A DNA stretch of 5,404 nucleotides, taken from positions 1 to 5,404 of the forward strand of contig CADBND010000178.1 in assembly GCA_902795875.1 (NCBI GenBank), written 5' to 3'. The stretch comes from an uncultured Erysipelotrichaceae bacterium (GTDB lineage: Bacteria; Bacillota_I; Bacilli_A; Erysipelotrichales; Erysipelotrichaceae). Shown in pieces: positions 1-5,387 of this stretch. How positions within the stretch are numbered: position 1 is the first letter of the stretch; the number at the start of each line of letters is the position of its first letter. A program made the position numbers and the translations under genes. Under the pieces are notes generated by a model. It did no database searches. It worked only from the letters and a program-made list of their open reading frames with translations, and had not been told where the DNA came from.

Positions 1-62
1 CCGCTGCCGCCGACAGACACGATCTTGCCTGTCTGTCCCTGTTTCAATTCATTCAAAAACAT
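1..62 (-). CDS. feoA: FeoA-like ferrous iron transport protein, N-terminal fragment
   Basis: Partial gene: the minus strand from position 62 reads ATG and then about 20 residues, MFLNELKQGQTGKIVSVGG, before the window ends. FeoA proteins are small SH3-like cytoplasmic proteins (about 75-85 residues) that work with the FeoB Fe(II) permease, and they typically open with a pattern like 'xLxxLxxGxxGxIxxVxG', which this fragment matches: L3, L6, G9, G12, I14, V17, G18. The ribosome-binding site is weak (a GAGAG stretch about 9 bases before the ATG). The gene lies downstream of xpt on the same strand, but an intrinsic terminator stands between them, so it probably has its own promoter; a TATAAA at 87-92 is a possible -10 without a recognisable -35. 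A feoB gene would be expected beyond position 1. Family assignment rests on 20 residues only, so it is probable rather than certain. Confidence 0.7.
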   Translation of the reverse strand, partial: MFLNELKQGQTGKIVSVGGS

Positions 63-90
63 AATCTTACTCTCTCAATCTCTTCTTTTA

Positions 91-131
91 TAGAAAAGCC
101 CCTATCCGTCTCTCCCATTACGGACAGGAGC
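91..131 (-). terminator. Intrinsic terminator after xpt
   Basis: Read on the minus strand, an 11-base arm (131-121, GCTCCTGTCCG) pairs with CGGATAGGGGC (108-98) around a 12-base loop, followed at once by TTTT and an AT-rich run (97-86). Two positions that are mismatches in the plus-strand reading (C:A and A:C) become G-U wobble pairs in the minus-strand RNA, so the hairpin is fully paired only in the direction of xpt transcription. It begins 24 bases after the xpt stop codon. Confidence 0.8.
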
Positions 132-154
132 CTGTTCGTTCATAAACCAGATGA

Positions 155-736
155 TCATTCGAATTCGATCGAACCGTCATCGCTCATCGAGCTGACTCTT
201 GCCAATACCTTTACATCATAGCCCATATCTTTGATCCTTTTTTCACCGGGCTGATAAGTCTTGCATACGACAGAACCGCAGCCGACCACTTTCGCACCCG
301 CCTGATCACAGATATCGATCAGCGCATGCATCGCCTCGCCATTGGCCAGAAAGTCATCAAGGATCAGCACCTTGTCATTTTCACCCAGGTATTCTCTTGA
401 CACCTGAACGGTATACTCAATGTTTCGCGTATAGGAATGTTCCTTGGCCTCGTAAGCACCCTTAGCCATGTTGGCAGCCACCGTCTTTTTCGCAAAGACG
501 ACGGGAATGAAGCTGAAATATCTTGAAGCAGACGTTGCGATCGCGATCCCGCTGGATTCGATCGTCAGGATCTTGTTGGCACCGCAGTTCTTAAACTGTT
601 CATGAAATTCCTCTCCTATCGAATCAAGCAGTTTCACATCGATCTGATGATTCAGGAAACTGTCGATCTTCAGGATATCCCCGGGCAATATCTTTCCGTC
701 TTTCCGGATCCTTTCTTCCAATAATCTCACTTTCAT
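155..736 (-). CDS. xpt: Xanthine phosphoribosyltransferase
   Basis: Purine salvage enzyme that joins xanthine to PRPP to give XMP and pyrophosphate in the cytoplasm. The 193-residue product has the full length of the family (194 in Bacillus subtilis). It shows the N-terminal DSFLNHQID block (residues 25-33), the TIESSGIA loop (58-65) and the PRPP-binding motif VLILDDFLANGEA (123-135), followed by the GAKVVGCGSVVCK strand region (147-159) and QPG at 162-164. These match Bacillus-type Xpt rather than the enterobacterial Gpt type. The start is ambiguous: the ATG at 736-734 lies only 2 bases after the Shine-Dalgarno GGAGGT, while a GTG at codon 3 (730-728) has an 8-base spacing and would give the same distance to DSFLNHQ as the B. 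subtilis protein, so GTG may be the true start (155-730). The gene stands alone, divergent from the lipid kinase gene and terminated by the hairpin at 91-131. No xanthine permease gene (pbuX) follows and no purine riboswitch fits in its short upstream region. Confidence 0.95.
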   Translation of the reverse strand: MKVRLLEERIRKDGKILPGDILKIDSFLNHQIDVKLLDSIGEEFHEQFKNCGANKILTIESSGIAIATSASRYFSFIPVVFAKKTVAANMAKGAYEAKEHSYTRNIEYTVQVSREYLGENDKVLILDDFLANGEAMHALIDICDQAGAKVVGCGSVVCKTYQPGEKRIKDMGYDVKVLARVSSMSDDGSIEFE

Positions 737-738
737 CT

Positions 739-744
739 ACCTCC
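739..744 (-). promoter_or_regulatory. Shine-Dalgarno of xpt (GGAGGT)
   Basis: The minus strand carries GGAGGT, a near-perfect match to the anti-Shine-Dalgarno. It ends 2 bases before the ATG at 736 but 8 bases before the GTG at 730. The usual spacing of 5-9 bases favours initiation at the GTG, which decides the start of xpt. Confidence 0.75.
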
Positions 745-757
745 GAATATACTTAAT

Positions 758-768
758 ATACTAGCACA
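758..768 (-). promoter_or_regulatory. Candidate extended -10 promoter of xpt
   Basis: On the minus strand the sequence TGTGCTAGTAT contains a TRTGn extension directly before TAGTAT, a 4/6 match to TATAAT. No convincing -35 hexamer is seen 16-18 bases upstream, which is tolerated by extended -10 promoters. Transcription would begin near 751 and leave a leader of about 15-20 bases that contains only the ribosome-binding site. This is a prediction by eye. Confidence 0.4.
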
Positions 769-778
769 CTTTTCGTCC

Positions 779-784
779 TATAAT
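779..784 (+). promoter_or_regulatory. -10 box of the lipid kinase gene
   Basis: A perfect TATAAT lies 20 bases before the ATG at 805. The best -35-like sequence is TTAATA at 753-758 with a long 20-base spacer, so the upstream element is weak. Transcription would begin near 791, leaving a leader of about 14 bases with the AAAGG ribosome-binding site at 793-797. The box falls where the -35 of the divergent xpt promoter would be, so the two promoters may compete for polymerase. Confidence 0.5.
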
Positions 785-804
785 AGAGGCATAAAGGCAA
801 GCTT

Positions 805-1674
805 ATGAAATATATCTACATCGTAAACAGATTCGCACTGAAAGAGAAAACGGACAGGATCCTGGATAGACTGAAAAAAGTCTCCGATGAACTTCAAAGA
901 GAATACGAGATCATCGTCAATGAAAAAGCCGAAGACGTAAAAAAGTCTCTGGAACCCTTCAAAGATACGCACTATATCATCACTTCGATCGGCGGAGACG
1001 GATCGATCAATCTGCTTCTCAACGACATCGTCGATACACCCAACATCCTTTCCTTCGTCCCTCACGGTACCGGAAACGATTTTTGCCGCTATTGCATGGA
1101 AAATCTGGAAGACGGCATCCACGATGTCGACATCGTCAAGATCAATGAACGCTATTTCATCAATGTCGCCTGTTTCGGGATCGATGCGGATATCGCCAAT
1201 GATGACAACTTCATTCATAACCCCATCATTCCACCTGCCCTTCGCTATCACGCAGGTGTTGTTCACTACTTTTTGACCTATAAGCCCCGAATTATGAGAG
1301 TTGAAGTGAATGGCCAGACGATCGAAAAGCAATTCACAACGATCGCCATAGGCAATGCCCAGTATTACGGCGGCGGCTACCACGTTTCTCCAAACAGTGA
1401 CATCAAAGACGGAAAACTGGAAGTCCTCCTCGCTGACAGGCTGAACAAAGTACGTATGGCCAAAGTCATCCTCTCCATGAAAAACGCCGGTCATCTCAAA
1501 GACCCCGCCGTCACGACCTTCGTCACCGATAGACTTACAGTACAAGCCCCTGAAGCCTTTTCTTCCAACATTGACGGGGAACCCCTAAACGCATCCCGCT
1601 TTGAGATATCGGTCGTACCCAAAGGCTATCGGATCGAAGTAAACAAGGAATTCATAAAAAAGATGAGCATATAA
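805..1674 (+). CDS. Diacylglycerol kinase family (YegS/DgkB-like) lipid kinase
   Basis: Predicted ATP-dependent lipid kinase of the DAGK catalytic family, which in Gram-positive bacteria phosphorylates diacylglycerol to phosphatidic acid so that it re-enters phospholipid synthesis; the enzyme is soluble and works at the membrane surface. The 289-residue length is typical. Visible motifs in order are the N-terminal strand with N8 (YIYIVNRFA), the nucleotide-binding IGGDGS (62-67), PHGTGNDFCR (86-95), CFGIDAD (123-129, the GxDA region), GNAQYYGGGYHVSP (183-196), DGKLEV (202-207) and IDGEP (256-260), whose acidic residues are part of the family active site. Unusual points are S67 in place of the common Thr in GGDGT, and SINLLLND where most members have (T)xNEVxN, so the conserved Glu is replaced by Leu69-Leu71 surroundings. 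The substrate cannot be told from sequence; other YegS-like kinases use different lipids. The ATG at 805 is supported by AAAGG with 7-base spacing. The gene is a single unit, divergent from xpt and convergent with the operon to its right. Confidence 0.88.
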   Translation: MKYIYIVNRFALKEKTDRILDRLKKVSDELQREYEIIVNEKAEDVKKSLEPFKDTHYIITSIGGDGSINLLLNDIVDTPNILSFVPHGTGNDFCRYCMENLEDGIHDVDIVKINERYFINVACFGIDADIANDDNFIHNPIIPPALRYHAGVVHYFLTYKPRIMRVEVNGQTIEKQFTTIAIGNAQYYGGGYHVSPNSDIKDGKLEVLLADRLNKVRMAKVILSMKNAGHLKDPAVTTFVTDRLTVQAPEAFSSNIDGEPLNASRFEISVVPKGYRIEVNKEFIKKMSI

Positions 1675-1707
1675 AAATGATCCGTCTGCTGATGCAGACG
1701 GATCATT
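1671..1707 (-). terminator. Strong intrinsic terminator between convergent genes
   Basis: Positions 1676-1689 and 1694-1707 form a perfect 14-bp inverted repeat with a 4-base loop. Read on the minus strand the stem is followed by TTTTTAT (part of it pairs at the stem base), the classical mark of an intrinsic terminator, and it starts 10 bases after the stop codon of the membrane-protein gene ending at 1717. On the plus strand the hairpin is followed by ATTAGTAAG with no T-run, so it would terminate the lipid kinase transcript poorly or only help stabilise its 3' end. The A-run that makes the minus-strand T-tract overlaps the stop codon of the lipid kinase gene. Confidence 0.9.
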
Positions 1708-1716
1708 AGTAAGAAC

Positions 1717-2292
1717 TTAGCTTTCTTTATGCAGGATCCTGGTTCCCACAAGGAAGAGTCCCTGTCCAATGATATTGATGATCTGAGCGATCCAGTTCAT
1801 GAACGCCTGATCAAAATCTTTCGAAGAAAGATAACCCATCATCAGACACATAAAGAAGGAAACGATGAAGCACGGCAGTGCTTTTCTTTTGTTCATACGG
1901 GTCGCAATATAGCACAAAGATGCATCCATCGCACATAAGCCCAGCACCATGATCCCCACAAGAGCCATGGTCGGAAGGAAAGCGTATGTCCGGTCCTTAT
2001 TCAGCGCGAAGATCGTAAGACCGATGCCCGCCAGCAGAAAACCGATCGACTGATTGGAAAACATCTGAGCAGACATCCAGACAAAGTCACCGACACCTAA
2101 GGCGTAGAGCAGTTTATAGCTCGCTTTGAGAAAACCGGCAGCCGTCACCAGAACAGCACCGGCAACAAACAGAAAGAAAGAGACAGAACTCATCTTCTTC
2201 CTGAACTCTTTGATGATCGTCAAGGCACCCAGACAAAATAAGATGACCGGGATGTAATCCACCAAGGCCATCGGAACAGTAAACTGTTTCAT
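1717..2292 (-). CDS. Unrecognised six-helix integral membrane protein
   Basis: I do not recognise this 191-residue family. By hydrophobicity it has about six membrane helices (roughly residues 9-27, 36-57, 83-98, 104-131, 138-155 and 163-185) with short charged loops such as KEFRKKM (28-34), NKDR (98-101) and TRMNKRK (131-137), and no signal peptide or cytoplasmic domain. Positive loops at 28-34 and 131-137 are probably cytoplasmic. No enzymatic motif or transporter signature stands out. It is the last gene of the operon with the DUF1295 protein and the SDR: its ATG lies 1 base after the TAG stop of the DUF1295 gene, with AGGG 6-8 bases upstream as ribosome-binding site, and the strong terminator follows 10 bases after its stop. 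Translational coupling suggests a shared role, for example as a membrane partner or a lipid- or quinone-handling component, but that is inference from position alone. Confidence 0.85.
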   Translation of the reverse strand: MKQFTVPMALVDYIPVILFCLGALTIIKEFRKKMSSVSFFLFVAGAVLVTAAGFLKASYKLLYALGVGDFVWMSAQMFSNQSIGFLLAGIGLTIFALNKDRTYAFLPTMALVGIMVLGLCAMDASLCYIATRMNKRKALPCFIVSFFMCLMMGYLSSKDFDQAFMNWIAQIINIIGQGLFLVGTRILHKES

Positions 2293-2293
2293 A

Positions 2294-3121
2294 CTAATCC
2301 CTGTAGACCTTCATTGAATGATACTGTTTCGTAAACGGGAACAGAAGCGGAACGGTATCGGAATATTTCTGATACTCCGGATCAAGACCGTACGTCTTCT
2401 CATGCCGCAGTTCCAGACGGGAAGCGGAATTATACATGACATATGTGATCAATACCAATGCGATCAAAACCATGATCCACTGTCTGCCCTGAACGGCACC
2501 GATACCGGTGACCGTAACACCGACCCAGAACAGAACCTCTGAGAAATAGTTCGGACAGCGGCAATATCTGTAAAGACCTGTATCACAGAAACGCTTCGGA
2601 GCCTTCTTCTTGGCCTCGGACTTCTGATGATCGGCTGTCGCTTCCCCATAGATCGCCAGGATCATGATGCAGATACCGATCCAGGCAAAGAGATTGTCCT
2701 TTGCCCCATTCATGACTCTGTAGGACAAGGCAGAAGTCTGTGCCGTATACATCCATGCGCAATATGCCCACATGCATAAGGATACCGGTATCGGCATCGC
2801 CTTGGTCGAACCGGTCGATTCCAGCGTCTTGCGATACGCCTTATTGGTGAGCTCTCTTTTCAGGATATAGCCGCCAAGACGGTAACCGTATATCACAAAC
2901 AGAACAGATATCACGGCGCTTGCTGCCGTCAAGCTGTGATTCACCAGACCGAATATCAGATGGAAAAGTCCGATACACATGACTGCGAAACCGTATCCGA
3001 CAGACATGAACCAGACAAATTCCTTGAAACCCATGCAGCAGCCAAGAGCCGCCACCAGCATCACGCCCCACATAAAAGCTGGCCAAACTTTTCCTACATA
3101 GGAAGGATCGAGCCTGAACAT
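2294..3121 (-). CDS. DUF1295 / steroid 5-alpha-reductase-like membrane protein
   Basis: The 275-residue polytopic protein has about seven hydrophobic segments (roughly 12-30, 35-61, 65-80, 110-128, 143-158, 193-210 and 214-230). The C-terminal half carries the signature of the DUF1295 / 3-oxo-5-alpha-steroid 4-dehydrogenase-like / isoprenylcysteine methyltransferase superfamily: RLGGYILKRE (81-90), EATADHQK (160-167), GLYRYCRCPNYFSE (182-195, equivalent to the usual G-L-x-x-x-x-R-H-P-N-Y-F-G-E) and YQKYSDTVPLLFPF (250-263). Members with known activity are NADPH-dependent reductases of enone or polyprenol-type lipids or membrane methyltransferases; which applies here cannot be read from the sequence. 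Two substitutions in the core motif are notable, His to Cys189 and Gly to Ser194. The start codon shares one base with the SDR stop (TAATG), and GGAGGAGAG just upstream is a strong ribosome-binding site, so the two genes are translationally coupled. Their pairing supports a redox role on a hydrophobic substrate. Confidence 0.85.
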   Translation of the reverse strand: MFRLDPSYVGKVWPAFMWGVMLVAALGCCMGFKEFVWFMSVGYGFAVMCIGLFHLIFGLVNHSLTAASAVISVLFVIYGYRLGGYILKRELTNKAYRKTLESTGSTKAMPIPVSLCMWAYCAWMYTAQTSALSYRVMNGAKDNLFAWIGICIMILAIYGEATADHQKSEAKKKAPKRFCDTGLYRYCRCPNYFSEVLFWVGVTVTGIGAVQGRQWIMVLIALVLITYVMYNSASRLELRHEKTYGLDPEYQKYSDTVPLLFPFTKQYHSMKVYRD

Positions 3122-3984
3122 TATTTCTCTCCTCCAAAGTAATCCTTTATATATTCCGCAAAGGAAGCATCCCCGACCTTCGTATCACCGACCAGGTCAT
3201 GTGACAGCGTCCATTTTGAGAACATGATGATGTCATGTTTTCCTTCCTTCTTGATCTTGGGAAGATTTGCCAGGATCGAAAACATCCAGATCGGCGAATC
3301 CTTAATGATGACCGGCTTTCCGGCAGCACGGAAGCACATCTTTGCCATCTCTTCATAATCGTAAGTCTCCTTGCCGCCGACATTGTAGGTGACATTGCTG
3401 TCAAGAAGATGATCGACGATGAAACGCGCAAAATCCGGACAGTCTACGACATTGGCCTTGACACCGTGATAGCCCTTCAGCAGCTGCATCTCGCCCTTAT
3501 CGACATAAGGTTTGAAGACCTTGGCGATATCATAGAAATAACCCGTCGGACGATAGATGACATATTCCATATCGCCCTTCTTGAGTTCCTGCTCCATCAT
3601 GTATTTCGCATGCAGCATCGGTACCTTCTCAGCACCCGGTTCATCACAGGAAATGACGGAAACATAATTGAACTTCTTTACACCGGCCTTCTTCGCCTCA
3701 TTGTAAAGATTGAGATTGCCCTGATAATCGATATCATAAGCTGTGAACTTCTTTGAAGAAGTAGTAAGACCCATGGTCGTAACGACGACATCGACGCCAT
3801 CACAGATGCCGTCCAGCGTCTTCAGATCGGTCGCATCGATGGACTTGAATACATACTTTCCTTCCAGACCGTTGTTTTCCTTCTCTTTCAGATCCGCCGC
3901 AACGATCTCGTATTTCTTTTCCACAAGGACCTTCAGGATCTCAAAACCGAGATTACCGAAAGCCCCCGCAAGTAAAACCTTCAT
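3121..3984 (-). CDS. Atypical NAD(P)-binding SDR family protein (NmrA/DVR-like)
   Basis: The 287-residue protein begins directly with a Rossmann fold: strand MKVLLAG and the glycine motif GAFGNLG (7-13), with Asp31 at the end of the second strand (VAAD), which in this fold often indicates NAD(H) preference. Further SDR landmarks are IDATD (49-53), VVVTTMG (66-72), DYQGNLNLYNEAKKAG (86-101), FNYVSVIS (105-112) and IYRPTGYFYD (143-152). This pattern fits the atypical SDR group that includes NmrA-like, divinyl-chlorophyllide-reductase-like and epimerase-like proteins. The catalytic YxxxK is not intact: Lys127 is present but the residue four before it is Met123, so classical Tyr-based chemistry is doubtful, as in several atypical SDRs. 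The start is well supported by GGGAGG (3998-3993) 8 bases upstream. It is the first gene of the trio with the DUF1295 and six-helix proteins and shares a base with the next gene. The substrate is unknown. Confidence 0.88.
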   Translation of the reverse strand: MKVLLAGAFGNLGFEILKVLVEKKYEIVAADLKEKENNGLEGKYVFKSIDATDLKTLDGICDGVDVVVTTMGLTTSSKKFTAYDIDYQGNLNLYNEAKKAGVKKFNYVSVISCDEPGAEKVPMLHAKYMMEQELKKGDMEYVIYRPTGYFYDIAKVFKPYVDKGEMQLLKGYHGVKANVVDCPDFARFIVDHLLDSNVTYNVGGKETYDYEEMAKMCFRAAGKPVIIKDSPIWMFSILANLPKIKKEGKHDIIMFSKWTLSHDLVGDTKVGDASFAEYIKDYFGGEK

Positions 3985-3992
3985 ATAAAAAA

Positions 3993-3998
3993 CCTCCC
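3993..3998 (-). promoter_or_regulatory. Shine-Dalgarno of the SDR gene (GGGAGG)
   Basis: On the minus strand GGGAGG lies 8 bases before the ATG at 3984, with a T-rich spacer. This is a strong site and confirms the start of the first gene of the trio. Confidence 0.8.
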
Positions 3999-4016
3999 AG
4001 GTATTCTACCTAATCT

Positions 4017-4022
4017 ATTATA
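4017..4022 (-). promoter_or_regulatory. -10 box candidate for the SDR operon
   Basis: The minus strand has a perfect TATAAT here, 32 bases before the ATG at 3984. With a 17-base spacer the upstream hexamer is TTATAA (4045-4040), a 3/6 match to TTGACA, and the spacer is very rich in A and T. This would start transcription near 4010. It lies in the 66-base gap between the small membrane protein gene and the SDR gene, where I see no GC-rich terminator hairpin, so this promoter may add to read-through from upstream. Confidence 0.5.
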
Positions 4023-4050
4023 TCTTTTTTGTTAATTTTTTATAAAGCGC

Positions 4051-4533
4051 TCAATGGTGCGAACTCTTATTTCCCAGATACTCTCTGTTCGCAGTCAGGA
4101 TCAGCACGATATCAAAAACAAAGATGCTCCAAATATATTTCTTCACTTCATATCCGTAAGAACGAAGTATGAACACGCCGATCTCAAAGGAATGCTTGAG
4201 TCCCATGCAGGCCACCAGAAGATCGATGATCACAAAGATATAGAAGACAAGACCTTTGGAAAGAAGAGAGGTCATCACAGGCAACAACAGTCCGCAGACC
4301 TCGATCGCAAGATGTTCATAAAAAGCCTTCAATTCCCAACAGTATTCAAAGAAGACCTTCCAGTTATAGAAAGGGATCAGACATTGCCAGACCGGCTCCT
4401 TAAAACGGACATAAGCCTTGTAACTGCAGAAAACATCGACCAGATACAGGATGATCATGTAAGGCAAAGCGGCCTTTTCCACTATCTCACTGTGAAGAAA
4501 CGGGATCTTCTCTATGAAATGAATGATATTCAT
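4051..4533 (-). CDS. Small integral membrane protein, DUF5684-like
   Basis: The 160-residue protein has about four hydrophobic segments (roughly residues 22-37, 75-90, 95-112 and 133-147). Around residues 41-58 it contains VRFKEPVWQCLIPFYNW, which resembles the 'GxxxWxxLIPxYNxx' segment of DUF5684-type small membrane proteins of Bacillota; that resemblance is from memory and only this block supports it. The function of that family is unknown to me. The start is clear: ATG at 4533 overlaps the stop of the EamA gene by four bases (ATGA), with AAGGA (4544-4540) placed 6 bases upstream inside the EamA coding sequence. This arrangement implies translational coupling with the transporter, and the protein could be an accessory to it. 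The C-terminus ends in a short hydrophilic tail with two His residues. Confidence 0.8.
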   Translation of the reverse strand: MNIIHFIEKIPFLHSEIVEKAALPYMIILYLVDVFCSYKAYVRFKEPVWQCLIPFYNWKVFFEYCWELKAFYEHLAIEVCGLLLPVMTSLLSKGLVFYIFVIIDLLVACMGLKHSFEIGVFILRSYGYEVKKYIWSIFVFDIVLILTANREYLGNKSSHH

Positions 4534-5375
4534 GAATTATCCTTAGTCCTTTTCATAGAAACGATGTTGTATATAATTATGGAACCGATGACAATGGCTG
4601 CACCGATAAGTGTCCTTGGTCCGACATACTCCTTATAGAAGATGGCGACCAGGATCGGATTGAGTACCGGTTCAATACTGGCAATAAGCGAAGCCGGAAG
4701 CGGATCGCTGTGCCGCAGTCCTATCGTCAGCAGGGTGTAACCGGCACCGGCCTGAAAGATACCCAAAGCCGCTACCAGCATGAGCGTATTGAAACTCATA
4801 TCGGCCTGTCTCAGAATGAAAGGAAAACCGATGATCGCCGTAAGCATATGACCGAAGAGGACCGACGAGATCGGATCTCCGCCTTCAAAGTCGTTCAACA
4901 TGATCGTAAAGGCATAAAAGACACCGGACATAAGTGCTACGAGATCTCCCATAAGATTTCCCTGACCACCGGTCTGGGAAACGATGATACAGATACCCAG
5001 GAATACAGCCAGACAGACGGTCACATCCAGGCCTGAAGGTTTTTTCTTCAGAAATATCGCTTCAAAAACAATGATGAAGATCGGTGCCGTATATTCCAGA
5101 ACGATCGCATTCGCCGCGCTGGTCATCTTCATCGAAGCCACATAACAAAGTAACATCGCCGCCACACACAAGCCACCGAGGATCACCGTTTTATTGAAAA
5201 CAGGCCTGTTCCCGGAAAGACGGATATAGGAATAGATGATGATCGAAGAAAAGATGCAGCGTCCCGCATTGATCGCGATCGGATTCCAGGGGATCAGTTT
5301 CACAAACACGCCGCCCAAAGAAAAAGCGATCGCACCCAACAACACATAAACCAGACCGCCGTTATTCTTTTTCAT
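4530..5375 (-). CDS. EamA family (drug/metabolite superfamily) transporter
   Basis: The 281-residue protein shows the ten-helix layout of the EamA/RhaT-type drug/metabolite transporters, made of two repeated five-helix halves. The first half contains SLGGVFVKLI near residues 19-28 and the conserved SAANAIVLEYTAPIF (86-100) followed by EAIFLKKKPS (105-114). The second half begins near GDLVALMSGVFYAF (143-156) and contains the matching block LIASIEPVLNPILVAIFYKE (230-249), where SIEPV and a Glu before the next helix are typical. The substrate of such carriers (amino acids, nucleosides, drugs or other metabolites) cannot be predicted. The ATG at 5375 leaves a normal short N-terminus before helix 1, but no Shine-Dalgarno precedes it; a TATAAT 6 bases upstream suggests a leaderless message. 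It is followed by the overlapping small membrane protein gene. Confidence 0.92.
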   Translation of the reverse strand: MKKNNGGLVYVLLGAIAFSLGGVFVKLIPWNPIAINAGRCIFSSIIIYSYIRLSGNRPVFNKTVILGGLCVAAMLLCYVASMKMTSAANAIVLEYTAPIFIIVFEAIFLKKKPSGLDVTVCLAVFLGICIIVSQTGGQGNLMGDLVALMSGVFYAFTIMLNDFEGGDPISSVLFGHMLTAIIGFPFILRQADMSFNTLMLVAALGIFQAGAGYTLLTIGLRHSDPLPASLIASIEPVLNPILVAIFYKEYVGPRTLIGAAIVIGSIIIYNIVSMKRTKDNS

Positions 5376-5381
5376 AAGGCT

Positions 5382-5387
5382 ATTATA
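5382..5387 (-). promoter_or_regulatory. -10 box of the EamA gene, implying a leaderless transcript
   Basis: The minus strand reads TATAATAGCCTTATG, so only 6 bases separate a perfect -10 hexamer from the start codon. With the usual distance from -10 to +1, transcription would start at or within a base or two of the A of the ATG at 5375. The -35 hexamer for a 17-base spacer would fall just beyond position 5404 and cannot be seen. Confidence 0.5.

Noticed and set aside
87..92. TATAAA on the minus strand as a feoA -10 box.
   Set aside because: It lies inside the T-rich tail of the xpt terminator and the -35 position reads GGAGAG, so it is too weak to list as a promoter; no Fur-type operator is clear either.
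737..804. Possible guanine/xanthine riboswitch upstream of xpt.
   Set aside because: The gap is too short, it is shared with a divergent promoter, and no conserved aptamer helices or loop sequences are visible.
778..1545. A 255-codon open frame on the minus strand, antisense to the lipid kinase gene.
   Set aside because: It is covered by a clear family member on the plus strand, its product has no recognisable motif, it has no ribosome-binding site evidence, and such long antisense frames arise from codon bias.
3235..3756. A 173-codon open frame on the plus strand.
   Set aside because: It is antisense to the SDR gene, whose Rossmann motifs make the minus-strand reading certain.
4023..4050. 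Possible terminator between the small membrane protein gene and the SDR gene.
   Set aside because: The region is T/A rich with only a short AT palindrome (TTTATAAA-like) and no GC-rich stem.
4054..4638. A 194-codon open frame on the plus strand.
   Set aside because: It lies antisense to both the DUF5684-like gene and the end of the EamA gene; its translation is hydrophilic and low in motif content, unlike a real gene.
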